64,000 bases of DNA. Origin: Brevundimonas sp. 357. Its GTDB lineage: Bacteria; Pseudomonadota; Alphaproteobacteria; Caulobacterales; Caulobacteraceae. The translations under genes were made by a program, and so were the position numbers. The notes under the pieces were generated by a model that was given only the letters and a program-made list of their open reading frames with translations, made no database searches and had not been told where the DNA came from. Location: contig NZ_RHWX01000015.1 in assembly GCF_003938605.1 (NCBI RefSeq), positions 1-64,000 on the forward strand. The letters run 5' to 3'. Below are positions 53,363 to 62,431 of the stretch, in pieces (position 1 is the stretch's first letter; the number at the start of each line of letters is the position of its first letter).

Positions 53363-53703
53363 CCCAGATCGTCCTGGCCCTGGCCATCGGCGTCCTGACC
53401 GGTTCGGGCGTGTGGCTGATGCTGCGTCCGCGCACCTTCCAGGTCATCATCGGCCTGTCGCTGGTCTCCTATGCGGTCAACCTGTTCATCTTCTCCATGG
53501 GGCGGCTGCGCTCGGCCGCGCCGCCGATCACCAGCAAGGGCGCGGAAGATCCGGCCCTCTACGCCGACCCGACGCCCCAGGCCCTGGTGCTGACGGCCAT
53601 CGTCATCAGCTTCGCCCTGACGGCTCTGTTCCTGGTGGTGCTGCTGGCCTCGCGCGGCGAGACCGGCAGCGACCATGTCGACGGCCAGGAGGCGTCCGAA
53701 TGA
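53359..53703 (+). CDS. mrpC: Mrp antiporter subunit C
   Basis: A 114-residue protein related to NADH dehydrogenase subunit K, with three membrane helices: IVLALAIGVLTGSGVWLMLRPRTFQVIIGLSLVSYAVNLFIFSMG and DPTPQALVLTAIVISFALTALFLVVLL. The order A/B-C-D and 4-base overlaps with both neighbours fit an mrp operon. Confidence 0.92.
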   Translation: MTQIVLALAIGVLTGSGVWLMLRPRTFQVIIGLSLVSYAVNLFIFSMGRLRSAAPPITSKGAEDPALYADPTPQALVLTAIVISFALTALFLVVLLASRGETGSDHVDGQEASE

Positions 53704-55295
53704 CCGACTGGCAGGAACATCTGATCATCGGGCCGATCGTTCTGCCCATGGTCATCGCCGCGGCCATGCTGCTGTTCGACGAGCGCCGCCGCCTCCTGAA
53801 GGGCGGCCTCAGCCTGTTCGCCATGGCGGCCATCCTGGCCATGGCCCTGGCCCTGCTGCACGAGAGCGCGACCGGGGCGACGGGCGGGGGCGACACGGCT
53901 CGCGTCTATCAACTGGGCGACTGGCCGGCGCCGTTCGGCATCGTCCTGGTGGCCGACCGTCTGTCGACCTTGATGGTGGCCCTGACCAGCGTCCTGGGCG
54001 CCTGCTCCATGATCTTCGCCCTGGCGCGATGGGACCGGGCGGGGCCGCGTTTCCACGCCCTGTTCCTGTTGCTGGTCATGGGGGTCAACGGGGCCTTCCT
54101 GACGGGCGACCTGTTCAACCTCTTCGTCTTCTTCGAGATCATGCTGGCGGCCTCCTACGGTCTGGCGCTGCATGGGTCGGGCGAGGCGCGTATCCGGGCG
54201 GGCCTGGCCTATATCGCCGTCAACCTGACGGCCTCCATGCTGTTCCTGATCGGGGTCAGCCTGATCTACGGCGTCACCGGCACCCTCAACATGGCCGATC
54301 TGGCCGTGCGCATCCCCCAGATCGCCGAGGCGGACCGGGGCCTGTTCCACGTCGGCGCGGCCGTCCTGGGCGTGGCCTTCCTGACCAAATGCGCCATGTG
54401 GCCGCTGGGCTTCTGGCTGACCACCACCTATTCGGCGGCCAGCGCCCCGGCCGCCGCGGTCTTCGCCATCCTGTCCAAGGTCGGCGCCTATGTGATCATC
54501 CGCCTCAGCTTCCTGCTGTTCGCGCCGGACAGCGGCGCCTCGGCCGGGTTCGGCCAATTGTGGATTCTGTTGGGCGGCCTGGCGACCATCGGCTTCGGCA
54601 CCGCCGGGATGATCGCCGCGCGCGATCTGTCGATCGCCGCCGCCTACGCCGTCATCGTCTCGTCGGGCACTGTGTTGGCGGCCGTCGGCATCGGCAACAC
54701 CGACGTCCTGGGCGGGGCGGTCTTCTACCTGGTCGGCTCGACCCTGGCCTGCGGCGCCCTGTTCATGCTGGCCGAGGTGCTGAACCGGGGGCAGGATCCC
54801 GGCGCGCGCTCGGGCCGCGCCGTCTTCGAGGACGAGTACATCGATCCCTTTGACGACGAGGAGCGCAACGAGCCCGGTCTGGTCATTCCGGCGGCGGTGG
54901 CGGCCCTGGGCGGCGCCTTCCTGATCTCGACCCTGATGATCGCGGGCCTGCCGCCGCTGGCGGGCTTCATCGGCAAGCTGGCGATGATGGACGCCCTGTC
55001 GGGCGTCGGCGGCTGGGCGGGCTACACGGTGATCGCGGCCTTGTCCCTGGCGTCGCTGGGCGCCCTGATCGGGCTGACGCGCCTGGGCATGGCGGCCCTG
55101 TGGGCGCGGGACGACGACGCCGAGCCGGCGGTCGTGGTCGGCGCCGCCGAGGGCGTGGCCATCGCGGGCCTGCTGGCGGCCTGCATCTTCCTGGCGATCT
55201 TCGGCGAGGCGGGCTTCGCCTATGCCGACCACACGGCCGACTGGCTGGTGCGGCCCGACGCCTATGTCCGCGCGGTGCTGGGAGGCGGCTCATGA
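53700..55295 (+). CDS. mrpD: Mrp antiporter subunit D
   Basis: A 531-residue NADH-dehydrogenase-like proton channel subunit. It starts at the ATG that overlaps the mrpC stop (MTDWQEHLIIGPIVLPMVIAAAML). The membrane Glu is in NLFVFFEIMLAASYGL and the Lys in FLTKCAMWPLGFWLTTTYSAASAPAAAVF. A charged insert (RGQDPGARSGRAVFEDEYIDPFDDEERNEPG) sits before the last helices. With MrpA it forms the antiporter core in the inner membrane. It overlaps mrpE by 4 bases. Confidence 0.93.
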   Translation: MTDWQEHLIIGPIVLPMVIAAAMLLFDERRRLLKGGLSLFAMAAILAMALALLHESATGATGGGDTARVYQLGDWPAPFGIVLVADRLSTLMVALTSVLGACSMIFALARWDRAGPRFHALFLLLVMGVNGAFLTGDLFNLFVFFEIMLAASYGLALHGSGEARIRAGLAYIAVNLTASMLFLIGVSLIYGVTGTLNMADLAVRIPQIAEADRGLFHVGAAVLGVAFLTKCAMWPLGFWLTTTYSAASAPAAAVFAILSKVGAYVIIRLSFLLFAPDSGASAGFGQLWILLGGLATIGFGTAGMIAARDLSIAAAYAVIVSSGTVLAAVGIGNTDVLGGAVFYLVGSTLACGALFMLAEVLNRGQDPGARSGRAVFEDEYIDPFDDEERNEPGLVIPAAVAALGGAFLISTLMIAGLPPLAGFIGKLAMMDALSGVGGWAGYTVIAALSLASLGALIGLTRLGMAALWARDDDAEPAVVVGAAEGVAIAGLLAACIFLAIFGEAGFAYADHTADWLVRPDAYVRAVLGGGS

Positions 55296-55789
55296 TCCGG
55301 GCGGTCCTGCCTCACCCCATCCTGTCGCTGGCCCTGTTCGGGGCCTCGGTGCTGCTCAGTGGATCGGCCGCGCCGCCGTCCCTGGCTCTGGCTCTGCTGA
55401 TGGCCCTGGCCGCGCCCCACATCATGCGCGCCCTGGAGGTCGAGCCGGTTCGCGTCAGAAAACCGCTGACCCTGCTGAGTTTCGGCCTGGTGGTCGCGCG
55501 CGACATCATCCGGTCGAACTGGGAGGTGGCCCTGGTCGTTCTGGGGCAGAACGCCTCGCGCGACAGCCGCGTCTCGGGCTTCGTCCACATTCCGCTGGAG
55601 ATGCGCGACCGCTACGGCCTGGCGGTGCTGGCGGTGGTCATCACCAGCACGCCGGGCACCATCTGGGTCGAGTATGAGGACGCCACGGGCGTCCTGTTGC
55701 TGCACATTTTGGACCTTCGTGATGAGGACGACTGGGCTGACCGCATCAAGAACCGTTATGAGCGCCGCCTGATGGAGATCTTTGAATGA
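55292..55789 (+). CDS. mrpE: Mrp antiporter subunit E
   Basis: A 165-residue protein with two or three N-terminal helices and a cytoplasmic domain with VARDIIRSNWEVALVVLGQ, SGFVHIPLEMRDRYGLAVLAVVITSTPGTIWVEYED and LLLHILDLRDEDDW, characteristic of MrpE. The ATG overlaps the mrpD stop. Confidence 0.92.
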   Translation: MIRAVLPHPILSLALFGASVLLSGSAAPPSLALALLMALAAPHIMRALEVEPVRVRKPLTLLSFGLVVARDIIRSNWEVALVVLGQNASRDSRVSGFVHIPLEMRDRYGLAVLAVVITSTPGTIWVEYEDATGVLLLHILDLRDEDDWADRIKNRYERRLMEIFE

Positions 55790-56067
55790 GCGGCGCCGTC
55801 TTCTACTGGGCGCTGGTTGTGGCGCAGCTGTTCCTGGCCGGGACGGCCCTGATCGGGGTCTGGCGCATCGCCAAGGGGCCGCGCGCCCAGGACCGCATCC
55901 TGGGGCTGGACACCGTCTATCAGGCCGGGATGCTGCTGGTCGTCGCCTTCGGGGTGCGGACGGGCAGCCACCTGTATTTCTACGCGGCCGTCATTATCGG
56001 CATGCTGGGCTTCACCTCTTCGGTCGCCCTGGCCAAATTCCTGATGCGCGGCGAGGTGATCGAATGA
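55786..56067 (+). CDS. mrpF: Mrp antiporter subunit F
   Basis: A 93-residue protein with three helices: WRIAKGPRAQDRILGLDTVYQAGMLLVVAFGVRTG and GMLGFTSSVALAKFLMRGEVIE. The segment GPRAQDRILGLDT is the MrpF/PhaF signature. It overlaps mrpE and mrpG by 4 bases each. Confidence 0.92.
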   Translation: MSGAVFYWALVVAQLFLAGTALIGVWRIAKGPRAQDRILGLDTVYQAGMLLVVAFGVRTGSHLYFYAAVIIGMLGFTSSVALAKFLMRGEVIE

Positions 56068-56498
56068 GCGGCTTTCCCGCAAACGTCCCGGCCTGGGCGG
56101 CGCTGCTGGCGGCGGGGCTGGTGCTGGCCGGTTCCGGCCTGACCTTCATCGGCGCATTAGGCCTGGTGCGGCTCAAGACCTTCTACGAGCGGGTTCACGC
56201 TCCGACGCTGGGGGCGACGTTGGGCATGTTCCTGATCCTGGGCGGATCGGTGGTCTATTTCACCGCGGCCGAGGGGCGGTTTATGCCGGTCGAGCTGCTG
56301 GTGGCGGTCTTCTTCACGGTGACGACGCCGGTGACGCTGATCATCCTGGCGCGCGCGGCCCTGTTCCGCGACCGAACGGATCGCTCCGGCGACGGGGTGC
56401 GGGTGCCGCTGGAGGGCGAGTGCGACGGGGTGGTCCGCACGCCGCCGGACCTGGCGGCTATTGATCCTCGTCGAAGCGACGCGCCACAAGGTCGGTAA
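56064..56498 (+). CDS. mrpG: Mrp antiporter subunit G
   Basis: A 144-residue protein with three helices and GALGLVRLKTFYERVHAPTLGATLGMFLILGGS, VELLVAVFFTVTTPVTLIILARAALFRD, typical of MrpG. The hydrophilic C-terminal tail extends 41 bases into the 3' end of the converging HPr gene. It closes the mrpABCDEFG set. Confidence 0.9.
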   Translation: MSGFPANVPAWAALLAAGLVLAGSGLTFIGALGLVRLKTFYERVHAPTLGATLGMFLILGGSVVYFTAAEGRFMPVELLVAVFFTVTTPVTLIILARAALFRDRTDRSGDGVRVPLEGECDGVVRTPPDLAAIDPRRSDAPQGR

Positions 56499-56745
56499 GG
56501 GCGGCGACGGCCTCGGCGGCGTCCGGCCCCTCGGCCTTCACCTCGACGCCGCAGCCGATCCCGGCGCCCAGCATCAGCAGGCCCATGATCGAGCGGGCGT
56601 CCACGGTCACGCCGTCGCGCGTCACCTGGATCTCGGATTCGAACTCGGAGGCCAGCTTGACGAACTTGGCCGAGGCGCGGGCGTGCAGGCCGCGCTGGTT
56701 GCAGATGTTCAGCACCGCCTGGGCGGAAGGGGCGACGTCGCTCAT
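56458..56745 (-). CDS. ptsH: Phosphocarrier protein HPr
   Basis: A 95-residue HPr with the phosphorylated His21 in QRGLHARASAKFVKLA and the regulatory Ser52 in DARSIMGLLMLGAG, the site for HPr kinase. In alphaproteobacteria this HPr belongs to the nitrogen-type PTS that senses metabolism and does not transport sugars. The start at 56745 overlaps the EIIA stop (ATGA). The kinase HprK is encoded in the same gene block. Confidence 0.94.
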   Translation of the reverse strand: MSDVAPSAQAVLNICNQRGLHARASAKFVKLASEFESEIQVTRDGVTVDARSIMGLLMLGAGIGCGVEVKAEGPDAAEAVAALTDLVARRFDEDQ

Positions 56746-57146
56746 TTCTCGCCCGCCAGCACCCACGACGCCACCGAGATGTATTTGCGGCCCGCATCCT
56801 GGGCGTGGGCCACGCAGGCCTCCAGCGTCTCGCGGCCGCGCACGCTGGCCAGCTTGATCAGCATGGGCAGGTTCAGTCCGGCGATGACCTCGGCGCCGGT
56901 CTGCTCCATCACCGAGATGGCCAGGTTGGACGGCGTGCCGCCGAACATGTCGGTCAGCAGGATGACGCCTTCGCCTTCATCGACGGCGGCGGCGGCGTCG
57001 ACGATGTCGCGGCGGCGCCGTTCCATGTCGTCTTCAGGGCCGATGCAGATGGCGGCGACGCCGCGCTGCGGCCCCACCACGTGCTCCATCGCCGACAGGA
57101 ATTCGGAGGCCAGGCCCCCGTGGGTGACGATCACCAGCCCGATCAT
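56742..57146 (-). CDS. PTS EIIA component of the mannose family
   Basis: A 134-residue cytoplasmic EIIA-Man-like protein: IGLVIVTHGGLASEFLSAMEHVVG with the active-site His9, ILLTDMFGGTPSNLAISVM and LNLPMLIKLASVRG. It accepts phosphate from HPr and probably has a regulatory role, as no EIIB/EIIC genes are present. It is coupled to ptsH and lies 100 bases after hprK. Confidence 0.92.
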   Translation of the reverse strand: MIGLVIVTHGGLASEFLSAMEHVVGPQRGVAAICIGPEDDMERRRRDIVDAAAAVDEGEGVILLTDMFGGTPSNLAISVMEQTGAEVIAGLNLPMLIKLASVRGRETLEACVAHAQDAGRKYISVASWVLAGEK

Positions 57147-57247
57147 ATAGGCTTCACCAAAGACATCCCCAGCTCGCCTCGACGAGCGACAAGCCTCGTT
57201 TCATAGGGCAATCGCGGCGCGGATCAAAGGGCGCCGTCGTCGCGCCG

Positions 57248-57691
57248 TCACGGAAGCGTTGCGACGACGTTCATCGCCGCTGCGACGACCAGGGGCGCCG
57301 AGGCGGGGCGAGGGTCCAGAACCAGGCGTGGGATCGCGATTCCGTCGATCATTTCCTGGGCCTTTTCGGGCATCCGCTCGACCGGCTCATGGGTCAGGTG
57401 CAGCGACAGGGCGATCCGCGCGAAAGGCAGGAAAGGCCGGTCGACCAGGCCCAGGCCGCGCACCTCCATCCGCCCGGCGATGGTCGCGGGCGCGGCGGCG
57501 TAGAGGGCGCCCTCGCAGGCGAAGACATCCACCCAATCGTCGCCTACCAGACGCCAGCCGTGCTGCATCAGCCGCAGGGTCAGGTCGCTCTTGCCGGCGC
57601 CGGATCGTCCCTGGATCAGCACGCCGCGCCAGGCGCCGCCGAGCCGGAGCGCGGCGACGGTGGCGTGCAGGGGCTGTCGGGGCGCGGTCAT
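57248..57691 (-). CDS. hprK: HPr kinase/phosphorylase, short alphaproteobacterial form
   Basis: A 147-residue protein that contains only the catalytic domain: Walker A GRSGAGKSDLTLRLM (residues 28-35) and the HprK signature GRMEVRGLGLVDRPFL. The N-terminal domain of Gram-positive HprK is missing, as is usual in this group. It phosphorylates HPr on serine. It starts 10 bases after the ChvG-like kinase gene. RapZ, often encoded next in line, is not here. Confidence 0.92.
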   Translation of the reverse strand: MTAPRQPLHATVAALRLGGAWRGVLIQGRSGAGKSDLTLRLMQHGWRLVGDDWVDVFACEGALYAAAPATIAGRMEVRGLGLVDRPFLPFARIALSLHLTHEPVERMPEKAQEMIDGIAIPRLVLDPRPASAPLVVAAAMNVVATLP

Positions 57692-57701
57692 GAGGGTCAG
57701 A

Positions 57702-59312
57702 TCACGGGCGCTTGCCCGTCGCCGGCAACCGCACCTCGAAGCGGGCCCCGACCACGGCGCCGTCGGGGCCGGTGCGGTTCTCGGCGTGGACGCGCCCGCC
57801 GTGGGCGTCGATGATTTGGCGCACGATGGCCAGGCCCAGGCCCGAGTTGGCGCCGAAGGCCGTGCCCTTGGGCCGTGAGGTGTAGAAGCGCTCGAACACC
57901 GTCTCAAGGTTTTCAGCCGGAATGCCGGGGCCGTCGTCTTCAATGCGGACGCGCAGGGGCAGGTCGGGCTGGCTGTCGTCGCGCTCCAGGCTCACCCGCA
58001 CTTCGCCGTCGGGCGGGCTGAAGGAGCGGGCGTTGTCGATCAGGTTGCGGAACACCTGGCCCAGAGGAATGTCGCGGCCGACGACGCGGGCGCTGTCGGC
58101 GGTCAGGACGAAGCGCACCGGGGGCTCGCCCGGCTTCTGACCGGCCTCATAGACGCCGATGATGTCGCCCAGCAGCTCCTTCAGATCGATGGCGCGCGGG
58201 CGGTCGCGCGACAGTTCGGCGTCCAGACGCGAGGCGTTGGAGATGTCGGTGATCAGGCGATCCAGCCGCCGCACGTCCTGTTGCAGCAGATTGGTCAGGC
58301 GGGCCCTCTGCTCGTCGGTCTTGACCAGGGGCAGGGTCTCCAGCGCCGAGCGGATCGAGGTCAGGGGGTTCTTGATCTCGTGGCTGACGTCGGCGGCGAA
58401 GCGTTCGATGGCGTCCATGCGCGTCGACAGGGTGTCGGTCATGGACTCAAGCGCGCGGGCCAGGTCGCCGATTTCGTCCTTGCGGTCTTCAAGGTCGGGC
58501 AAGGAGATGGCGCGGGCGCGCTGCAGGCGCACCTGGTCCGCGGCCGCCGACAGCCGCATCACCGGCCGCGCCACGAACAGGTGCAGCACCAGCGACGCCA
58601 GCAGATTCACCGCCAGCGCCACCAGGGCGAAGGGCATCAGCGCGCGGCGTTGCGCGTCCAAGGTGGCGTTGACGTCGCCGGCTTCCAAGGTCAGCACGCC
58701 CAGCACCTGCTGCACATGGCGCACGGGCAGGGAGACGGAGACGACGCGCTCGCCCTCTTCATTGCGGCGGATGGCGGCCTGAGGCGTGCCCTTCAGGGCG
58801 CGTTCGACTTCGGCCGACAGTTCGGCGTTGGCGCGGGCCAACTGCGCGGTTTCGCGCCGCGAAGGCTCTGTCGGGGCCAGGGCCGTGCCCGCCGGGTTGG
58901 CCGGGGGCAGGGGGGCGCCGGGGATAGTGTCGCTGACTCGGAAGGAATCCGACACCTCGATCCCGTCCACGTCGAACAGGCGGGCGCGCTGGCCCGCCGG
59001 GATGAAGTTGTCGCGCAGCCACAGGGCGGCCGCGCGGTCATCCAGCATGGGATAGGGGTCGCCCTGGGTGATGCCCAGTTCGCCCAGGACGTTGGCCAGC
59101 AGTTCAGCCTGGACGCCGAGCGATTCCTGGCGCGCCTCGATCAGGCCGCGCCGCCACTCGTTCAGCAGCAGGGCGCCGCCGAACAGGATCAGCAGACTGA
59201 GAAGATTGAGGGCCAGGATGAAGCCGCCCAGGCGCGATCCGCCGAAGCGGAATCGGCGCCGCGCCGGGGCGTCTTCAGGTTCAGCTCTCGCGGTAGCGGT
59301 ATCCGACGCCAT
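57702..59312 (-). CDS. chvG: Sensor histidine kinase ChvG
   Basis: A 536-residue kinase: basic N-terminus, TM1 ([23 protein letters not shown]), a periplasmic stimulus domain of about 190 residues, TM2 near 230-250, HAMP, HisKA ([23 protein letters not shown]), and ATPase boxes ([39 protein letters not shown]). This matches the ChvG/ExoS family of alphaproteobacteria that responds to acid and envelope stress. It overlaps chvI by 32 bases and lies directly before hprK, the conserved order. Confidence 0.93.
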   Translation of the reverse strand: MASDTATARAEPEDAPARRRFRFGGSRLGGFILALNLLSLLILFGGALLLNEWRRGLIEARQESLGVQAELLANVLGELGITQGDPYPMLDDRAAALWLRDNFIPAGQRARLFDVDGIEVSDSFRVSDTIPGAPLPPANPAGTALAPTEPSRRETAQLARANAELSAEVERALKGTPQAAIRRNEEGERVVSVSLPVRHVQQVLGVLTLEAGDVNATLDAQRRALMPFALVALAVNLLASLVLHLFVARPVMRLSAAADQVRLQRARAISLPDLEDRKDEIGDLARALESMTDTLSTRMDAIERFAADVSHEIKNPLTSIRSALETLPLVKTDEQRARLTNLLQQDVRRLDRLITDISNASRLDAELSRDRPRAIDLKELLGDIIGVYEAGQKPGEPPVRFVLTADSARVVGRDIPLGQVFRNLIDNARSFSPPDGEVRVSLERDDSQPDLPLRVRIEDDGPGIPAENLETVFERFYTSRPKGTAFGANSGLGLAIVRQIIDAHGGRVHAENRTGPDGAVVGARFEVRLPATGKRP

Positions 59313-59988
59313 ACAGGGTCTCGATAGCGTCGAACTCGGGGTCGACCATGCGGAACTTCTTTCGCATCCGTTTCACATGGCTGTCGATGGTGCGGTCGTC
59401 GACATAGACCTGATCGTCATAGGCGGCGTCCATCAGATTGTCGCGGCTCTTCACGAAACCGGGACGCTGGGCCAGGGCCTGCAGCAGCAGGAACTCGGTG
59501 ACGGTCAGCTTGACCGGCCGCCCGTCCCAGGTCGATTCGTGGCGCGCCGGGTCCATCGACAGCTTGCCGCGCTTGATCGCCTTGCCGGCTTCGACGGCGG
59601 CGGGGTCGACGGGGTCCAGACCTTCGACGCCGGCGCGGCGCAGCAGGGCCTTGACCCGCTCGATCAGCAGGCGCTGGCTGAAGGGCTTGTGGATGTAGTC
59701 GTCGGCGCCGAGGTTGAAGCCGAGGATCTCGTCGATCTCTTCGTCCTTGGACGTCAGCATGATGACCGGAATGCTGGAGGTCTGGCGCAGGCGGCGCAGC
59801 ACTTCCATGCCGTCCATACGGGGCATTTTTACATCCAGTATCGCCAGGTCCGGCGGAGTCGTCTCAAGCGCTTCCAGGCCCGAGGCGCCGTCGTGATAGG
59901 CGGTCACCGTGTGGCCATGGCTTTCCAGAGCCAGGGACACGGAGGCGACGATGTTTTCGTCGTCGTCGACCAGGGTGATGTTGGCCAA
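59281..59988 (-). CDS. chvI: Response regulator ChvI
   Basis: A 235-residue OmpR-family regulator: receiver ([22 protein letters not shown], Asp52 in [12 protein letters not shown], Lys in [10 protein letters not shown]) and winged helix ([61 protein letters not shown]), characteristic of ChvI. I start it at the TTG at 59988 because AAGGAG lies 7 bases upstream and the family begins at this residue; an upstream ATG at 60042 has no ribosome site. It controls envelope and exopolysaccharide genes in relatives. Confidence 0.92.
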   Translation of the reverse strand: MANITLVDDDENIVASVSLALESHGHTVTAYHDGASGLEALETTPPDLAILDVKMPRMDGMEVLRRLRQTSSIPVIMLTSKDEEIDEILGFNLGADDYIHKPFSQRLLIERVKALLRRAGVEGLDPVDPAAVEAGKAIKRGKLSMDPARHESTWDGRPVKLTVTEFLLLQALAQRPGFVKSRDNLMDAAYDDQVYVDDRTIDSHVKRMRKKFRMVDPEFDAIETLYGVGYRYRES

Positions 59989-60076
59989 GGGCTTCTCCTT
60001 AGTACGGGCGGGGGAACGTCCGGTCCGCCGTCGTCTGCACAACGCACAGCAAGCGTAACTGTTCTACCCGATCGTG

Positions 60077-60092
60077 GTGACTTTACGGTCAC
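60077..60092. promoter_or_regulatory. GTGAC dyad in the chvI upstream region
   Basis: GTGAC-TTTACG-GTCAC, a perfect 5-6-5 inverted repeat between divergent genes, 89 bases from the chvI start. It could be an operator for chvI or for the gene on the other strand. Confidence 0.35.
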
Positions 60093-60199
60093 ACAAAATG
60101 GAGCGCCGCGCTGTTGCTTTCAACCATCGAGGCGAAAAGCGAAACCCGGCCTTAAAGCTTGGGGCGACAGGATGGAGCTTCGTGCTTGTGAAAGACCCC

Positions 60200-61921
60200 A
60201 TGGCCGGACCGGTTCACTACGAAATCTATATGCGTCGGACGGCGCCTGCTGACTGGTCCCTGCACCAGGCGACGGAGGACCGCAGACAGGCCGTGGACAC
60301 GGCCGAGGAGCTGTTGCGCGACCGCGAGGCCGTGGCCGTTCGAGTCACCAAGGAGACGCTGAACCCCGAGACGATGGAATTCGCCAGCGTCGTCATCCTG
60401 ACGCGCGGCGCGCCCGAGCTGACGCGCAAGCGCGCCCCCGCGGCGGACCCGCGCGGCCCGGTCTGCCGGGGCGTCGGCGACCTGTACGCCCCCCATGCGC
60501 GCGAGATGATCGGTCGGGTGCTGGAGGATTGGCTGCATCGCCAGGGCGCGACAGCCTTCGAACTGTTGCACCGTCCTGACCTGGCCGAAAGGCTGGAAGC
60601 CTCCGGCGTCGAGCTTCAGCACGCCATCCAGAAGATCGCCGTGCCTGAGGCGCAGGGGGCGGCGAAGTCGGTGCACGAATTGATGCGCCATTATCAGCGC
60701 CTGGCCGAGCAGGCGATCGAGCGTCTGCTGGTCGCCGGGCGCAAGAAACAGTTGCCCAGTTTCGACGATCGCCCGGTCTCGACGACGGCTCTGGCGCTTC
60801 AGGGCGCGCCGGATCGCGCCTTCGTCATGGGCGGGGCCGTGGCGAGCGCTCTGTGCGGCCTGCCGGGGGCGCGGGCGCGTGTGGAGCGTTTGATGGACAT
60901 TTGCGACCAGGCCCCGGTCGAGGGCGCGCCGCGCGCCCTGGTCTTCGTGCCGGTGGAGCAGATTCTCTGTGAACTGATGGGATCGCGCTCCGGTCTGGCT
61001 CAGGTGCTGGGGCCTGGCCTCGATCAAGGCGCCAGTCTGGCGGCCGTGGTTCGGATGGCCGCCCCGCGCGAGGTGGACGCCGTTCTGGCTCAGGACGCGC
61101 GCCTCAATCTGCTGGCTCCGCCGATCGAGGGGCCGGTGCGGCGTCTGGGCGAGCGGTTGGCGGCGGGCGAGTTTCCCCTGCTGGCGGCTTCCCTAGCCCG
61201 CATGGTGCTGCGCGAGTTGATGAGCCAGCGTCGTCTGCGGCCTGGGGATGCGGTCGGCGAGATTGAGATTTTGCGCGTCCTGGCCATGGCGTTGACGGCG
61301 ACGGCCGGACGTCTGCTGACTCTCGAAGAGGTGCAGACCGCCTTCATCGAACGATCCAAGGGGCTGGTCGCAGCCGACTTCGTCGCAGCCTATGTCAAAG
61401 ACTGCACGACCGTTCTGGCCGAGGCCGAACGGCTGACGCGCCTGTGCGAGAACGTTACGGGCGGGGCCAACAAGCGGGCGGCGGCGCGCTGGCTGGACGC
61501 CTGCGTCGCCTCTCTGCGCTTCGAGACCGAGCTCCGGGCGCGGACGCCTGGCGCGATCCCGCCGGGACAGCGGCTGATGGCCCTGGGCGAATTGCAACGC
61601 GCGGTGCGCAAGGCGGGGTTGTCGGAGCGCGAGACTCAGACGGTTGTGGACGCCCTGGGCGCCGTCGGCGGATCAATCGAGGTTGACGCTCGACTGACCG
61701 CTCAATTGGCCCGTGCGCCTGCGCCGGTCGCGCAGAAGCTGGCCGCGCTGTTGCGGCTGGCGGCCGCCGAGACAGGGCCGACCGGCCCCGTCGCTGAACG
61801 CGCCCGCGCCGAAGCGGTGCGGTTGATGCGCGCGCCGGACACCCGCGCCGCCCTGGGGGCCGAGCCGCAGGCGGTGCTGACCCTGCGGCCCCTGATGCAG
61901 GCGGTCGGCCTGGCGGCCTGA
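60200..61921 (+). CDS. Conserved protein of unknown function
   Basis: A 573-residue soluble, mostly helical protein rich in Ala, Arg, Leu and Glu. The first 75 residues (VHYEIYMRRTAPADWSLHQATEDRRQAVDTAEELL, VRVTKETLNPETMEFASVVILTRG) look like a small alpha/beta domain. The rest is a long helical part without catalytic motifs. No signal peptide or membrane segment is present. I recognise no named family, although it seems to be one that occurs beside chvI in Caulobacterales. The start is uncertain: ATG at 60200, or GTG at 60182 or 60188 after GGAG. It converges on the zinc-ribbon gene with a 13-base gap. Confidence 0.7.
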   Translation: MAGPVHYEIYMRRTAPADWSLHQATEDRRQAVDTAEELLRDREAVAVRVTKETLNPETMEFASVVILTRGAPELTRKRAPAADPRGPVCRGVGDLYAPHAREMIGRVLEDWLHRQGATAFELLHRPDLAERLEASGVELQHAIQKIAVPEAQGAAKSVHELMRHYQRLAEQAIERLLVAGRKKQLPSFDDRPVSTTALALQGAPDRAFVMGGAVASALCGLPGARARVERLMDICDQAPVEGAPRALVFVPVEQILCELMGSRSGLAQVLGPGLDQGASLAAVVRMAAPREVDAVLAQDARLNLLAPPIEGPVRRLGERLAAGEFPLLAASLARMVLRELMSQRRLRPGDAVGEIEILRVLAMALTATAGRLLTLEEVQTAFIERSKGLVAADFVAAYVKDCTTVLAEAERLTRLCENVTGGANKRAAARWLDACVASLRFETELRARTPGAIPPGQRLMALGELQRAVRKAGLSERETQTVVDALGAVGGSIEVDARLTAQLARAPAPVAQKLAALLRLAAAETGPTGPVAERARAEAVRLMRAPDTRAALGAEPQAVLTLRPLMQAVGLAA

Positions 61922-61934
61922 CTGCCCTTCGGCG

Positions 61935-62285
61935 TCAGTCGAAGATGTCGAAGATGTCCAACCGCTTCTTCTTCTTGCGGTAGTGGTAGTCGTCGTCCCG
62001 GCGACGGTCGTGGTCATAGCGGTCGTCACGATGACGCGGCGGCTCGCGATAGGTCGGCTGGCTTCCCCAGGGTTGCTGAGGCTGAGCGGGGGTTGGTTGC
62101 GGGGGCGGGGCGTAGGCGGCGGGCGCGGCGGCGCGCCCTTCGTCGGTCGCCGATTCCATCAGTTTTTCCAGCTCGCCGCGATCCAGCCAGACCCCGCGGC
62201 AGGTCGGGCACATGTCGAACTGGACGCCGTGGCGGTCCAGCGTCTGCATGGGCGCATTGTCGTTCGGGCACATCAGCAGGGGCAT
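61935..62285 (-). CDS. zf-TFIIB-type zinc-ribbon protein
   Basis: A 116-residue protein. The N-terminal zf-TFIIB-like domain has CPNDNAPMQTLDRHGVQFDMCPTCRGVWLDRGELEKLM (Cys6, then Cys26 and Cys29). A Pro/Gln-rich linker and a very basic His/Arg/Asp tail (RDDRYDHDRRRDDDYHYRKKKK) follow, with a final LDIFDIFD. AGAGGA precedes the ATG at 62285. Function unknown; small proteins with this ribbon may bind nucleic acid or ribosomes. Confidence 0.8.
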   Translation of the reverse strand: MPLLMCPNDNAPMQTLDRHGVQFDMCPTCRGVWLDRGELEKLMESATDEGRAAAPAAYAPPPQPTPAQPQQPWGSQPTYREPPRHRDDRYDHDRRRDDDYHYRKKKKRLDIFDIFD

Positions 62286-62431
62286 GACATCCTCTTTCGT
62301 CGTTGAATGCGGTCCGACATCACGCCGCCGAAGCGCCGCCAGAGGGGCCCGTCCCGCTACCGCAAAAGAGGTAGGGAGCGCCCGCCCGCGCGACAACGCG
62401 CCGCGTCGCCGCAGGCTCTGTTTTCATGCGG

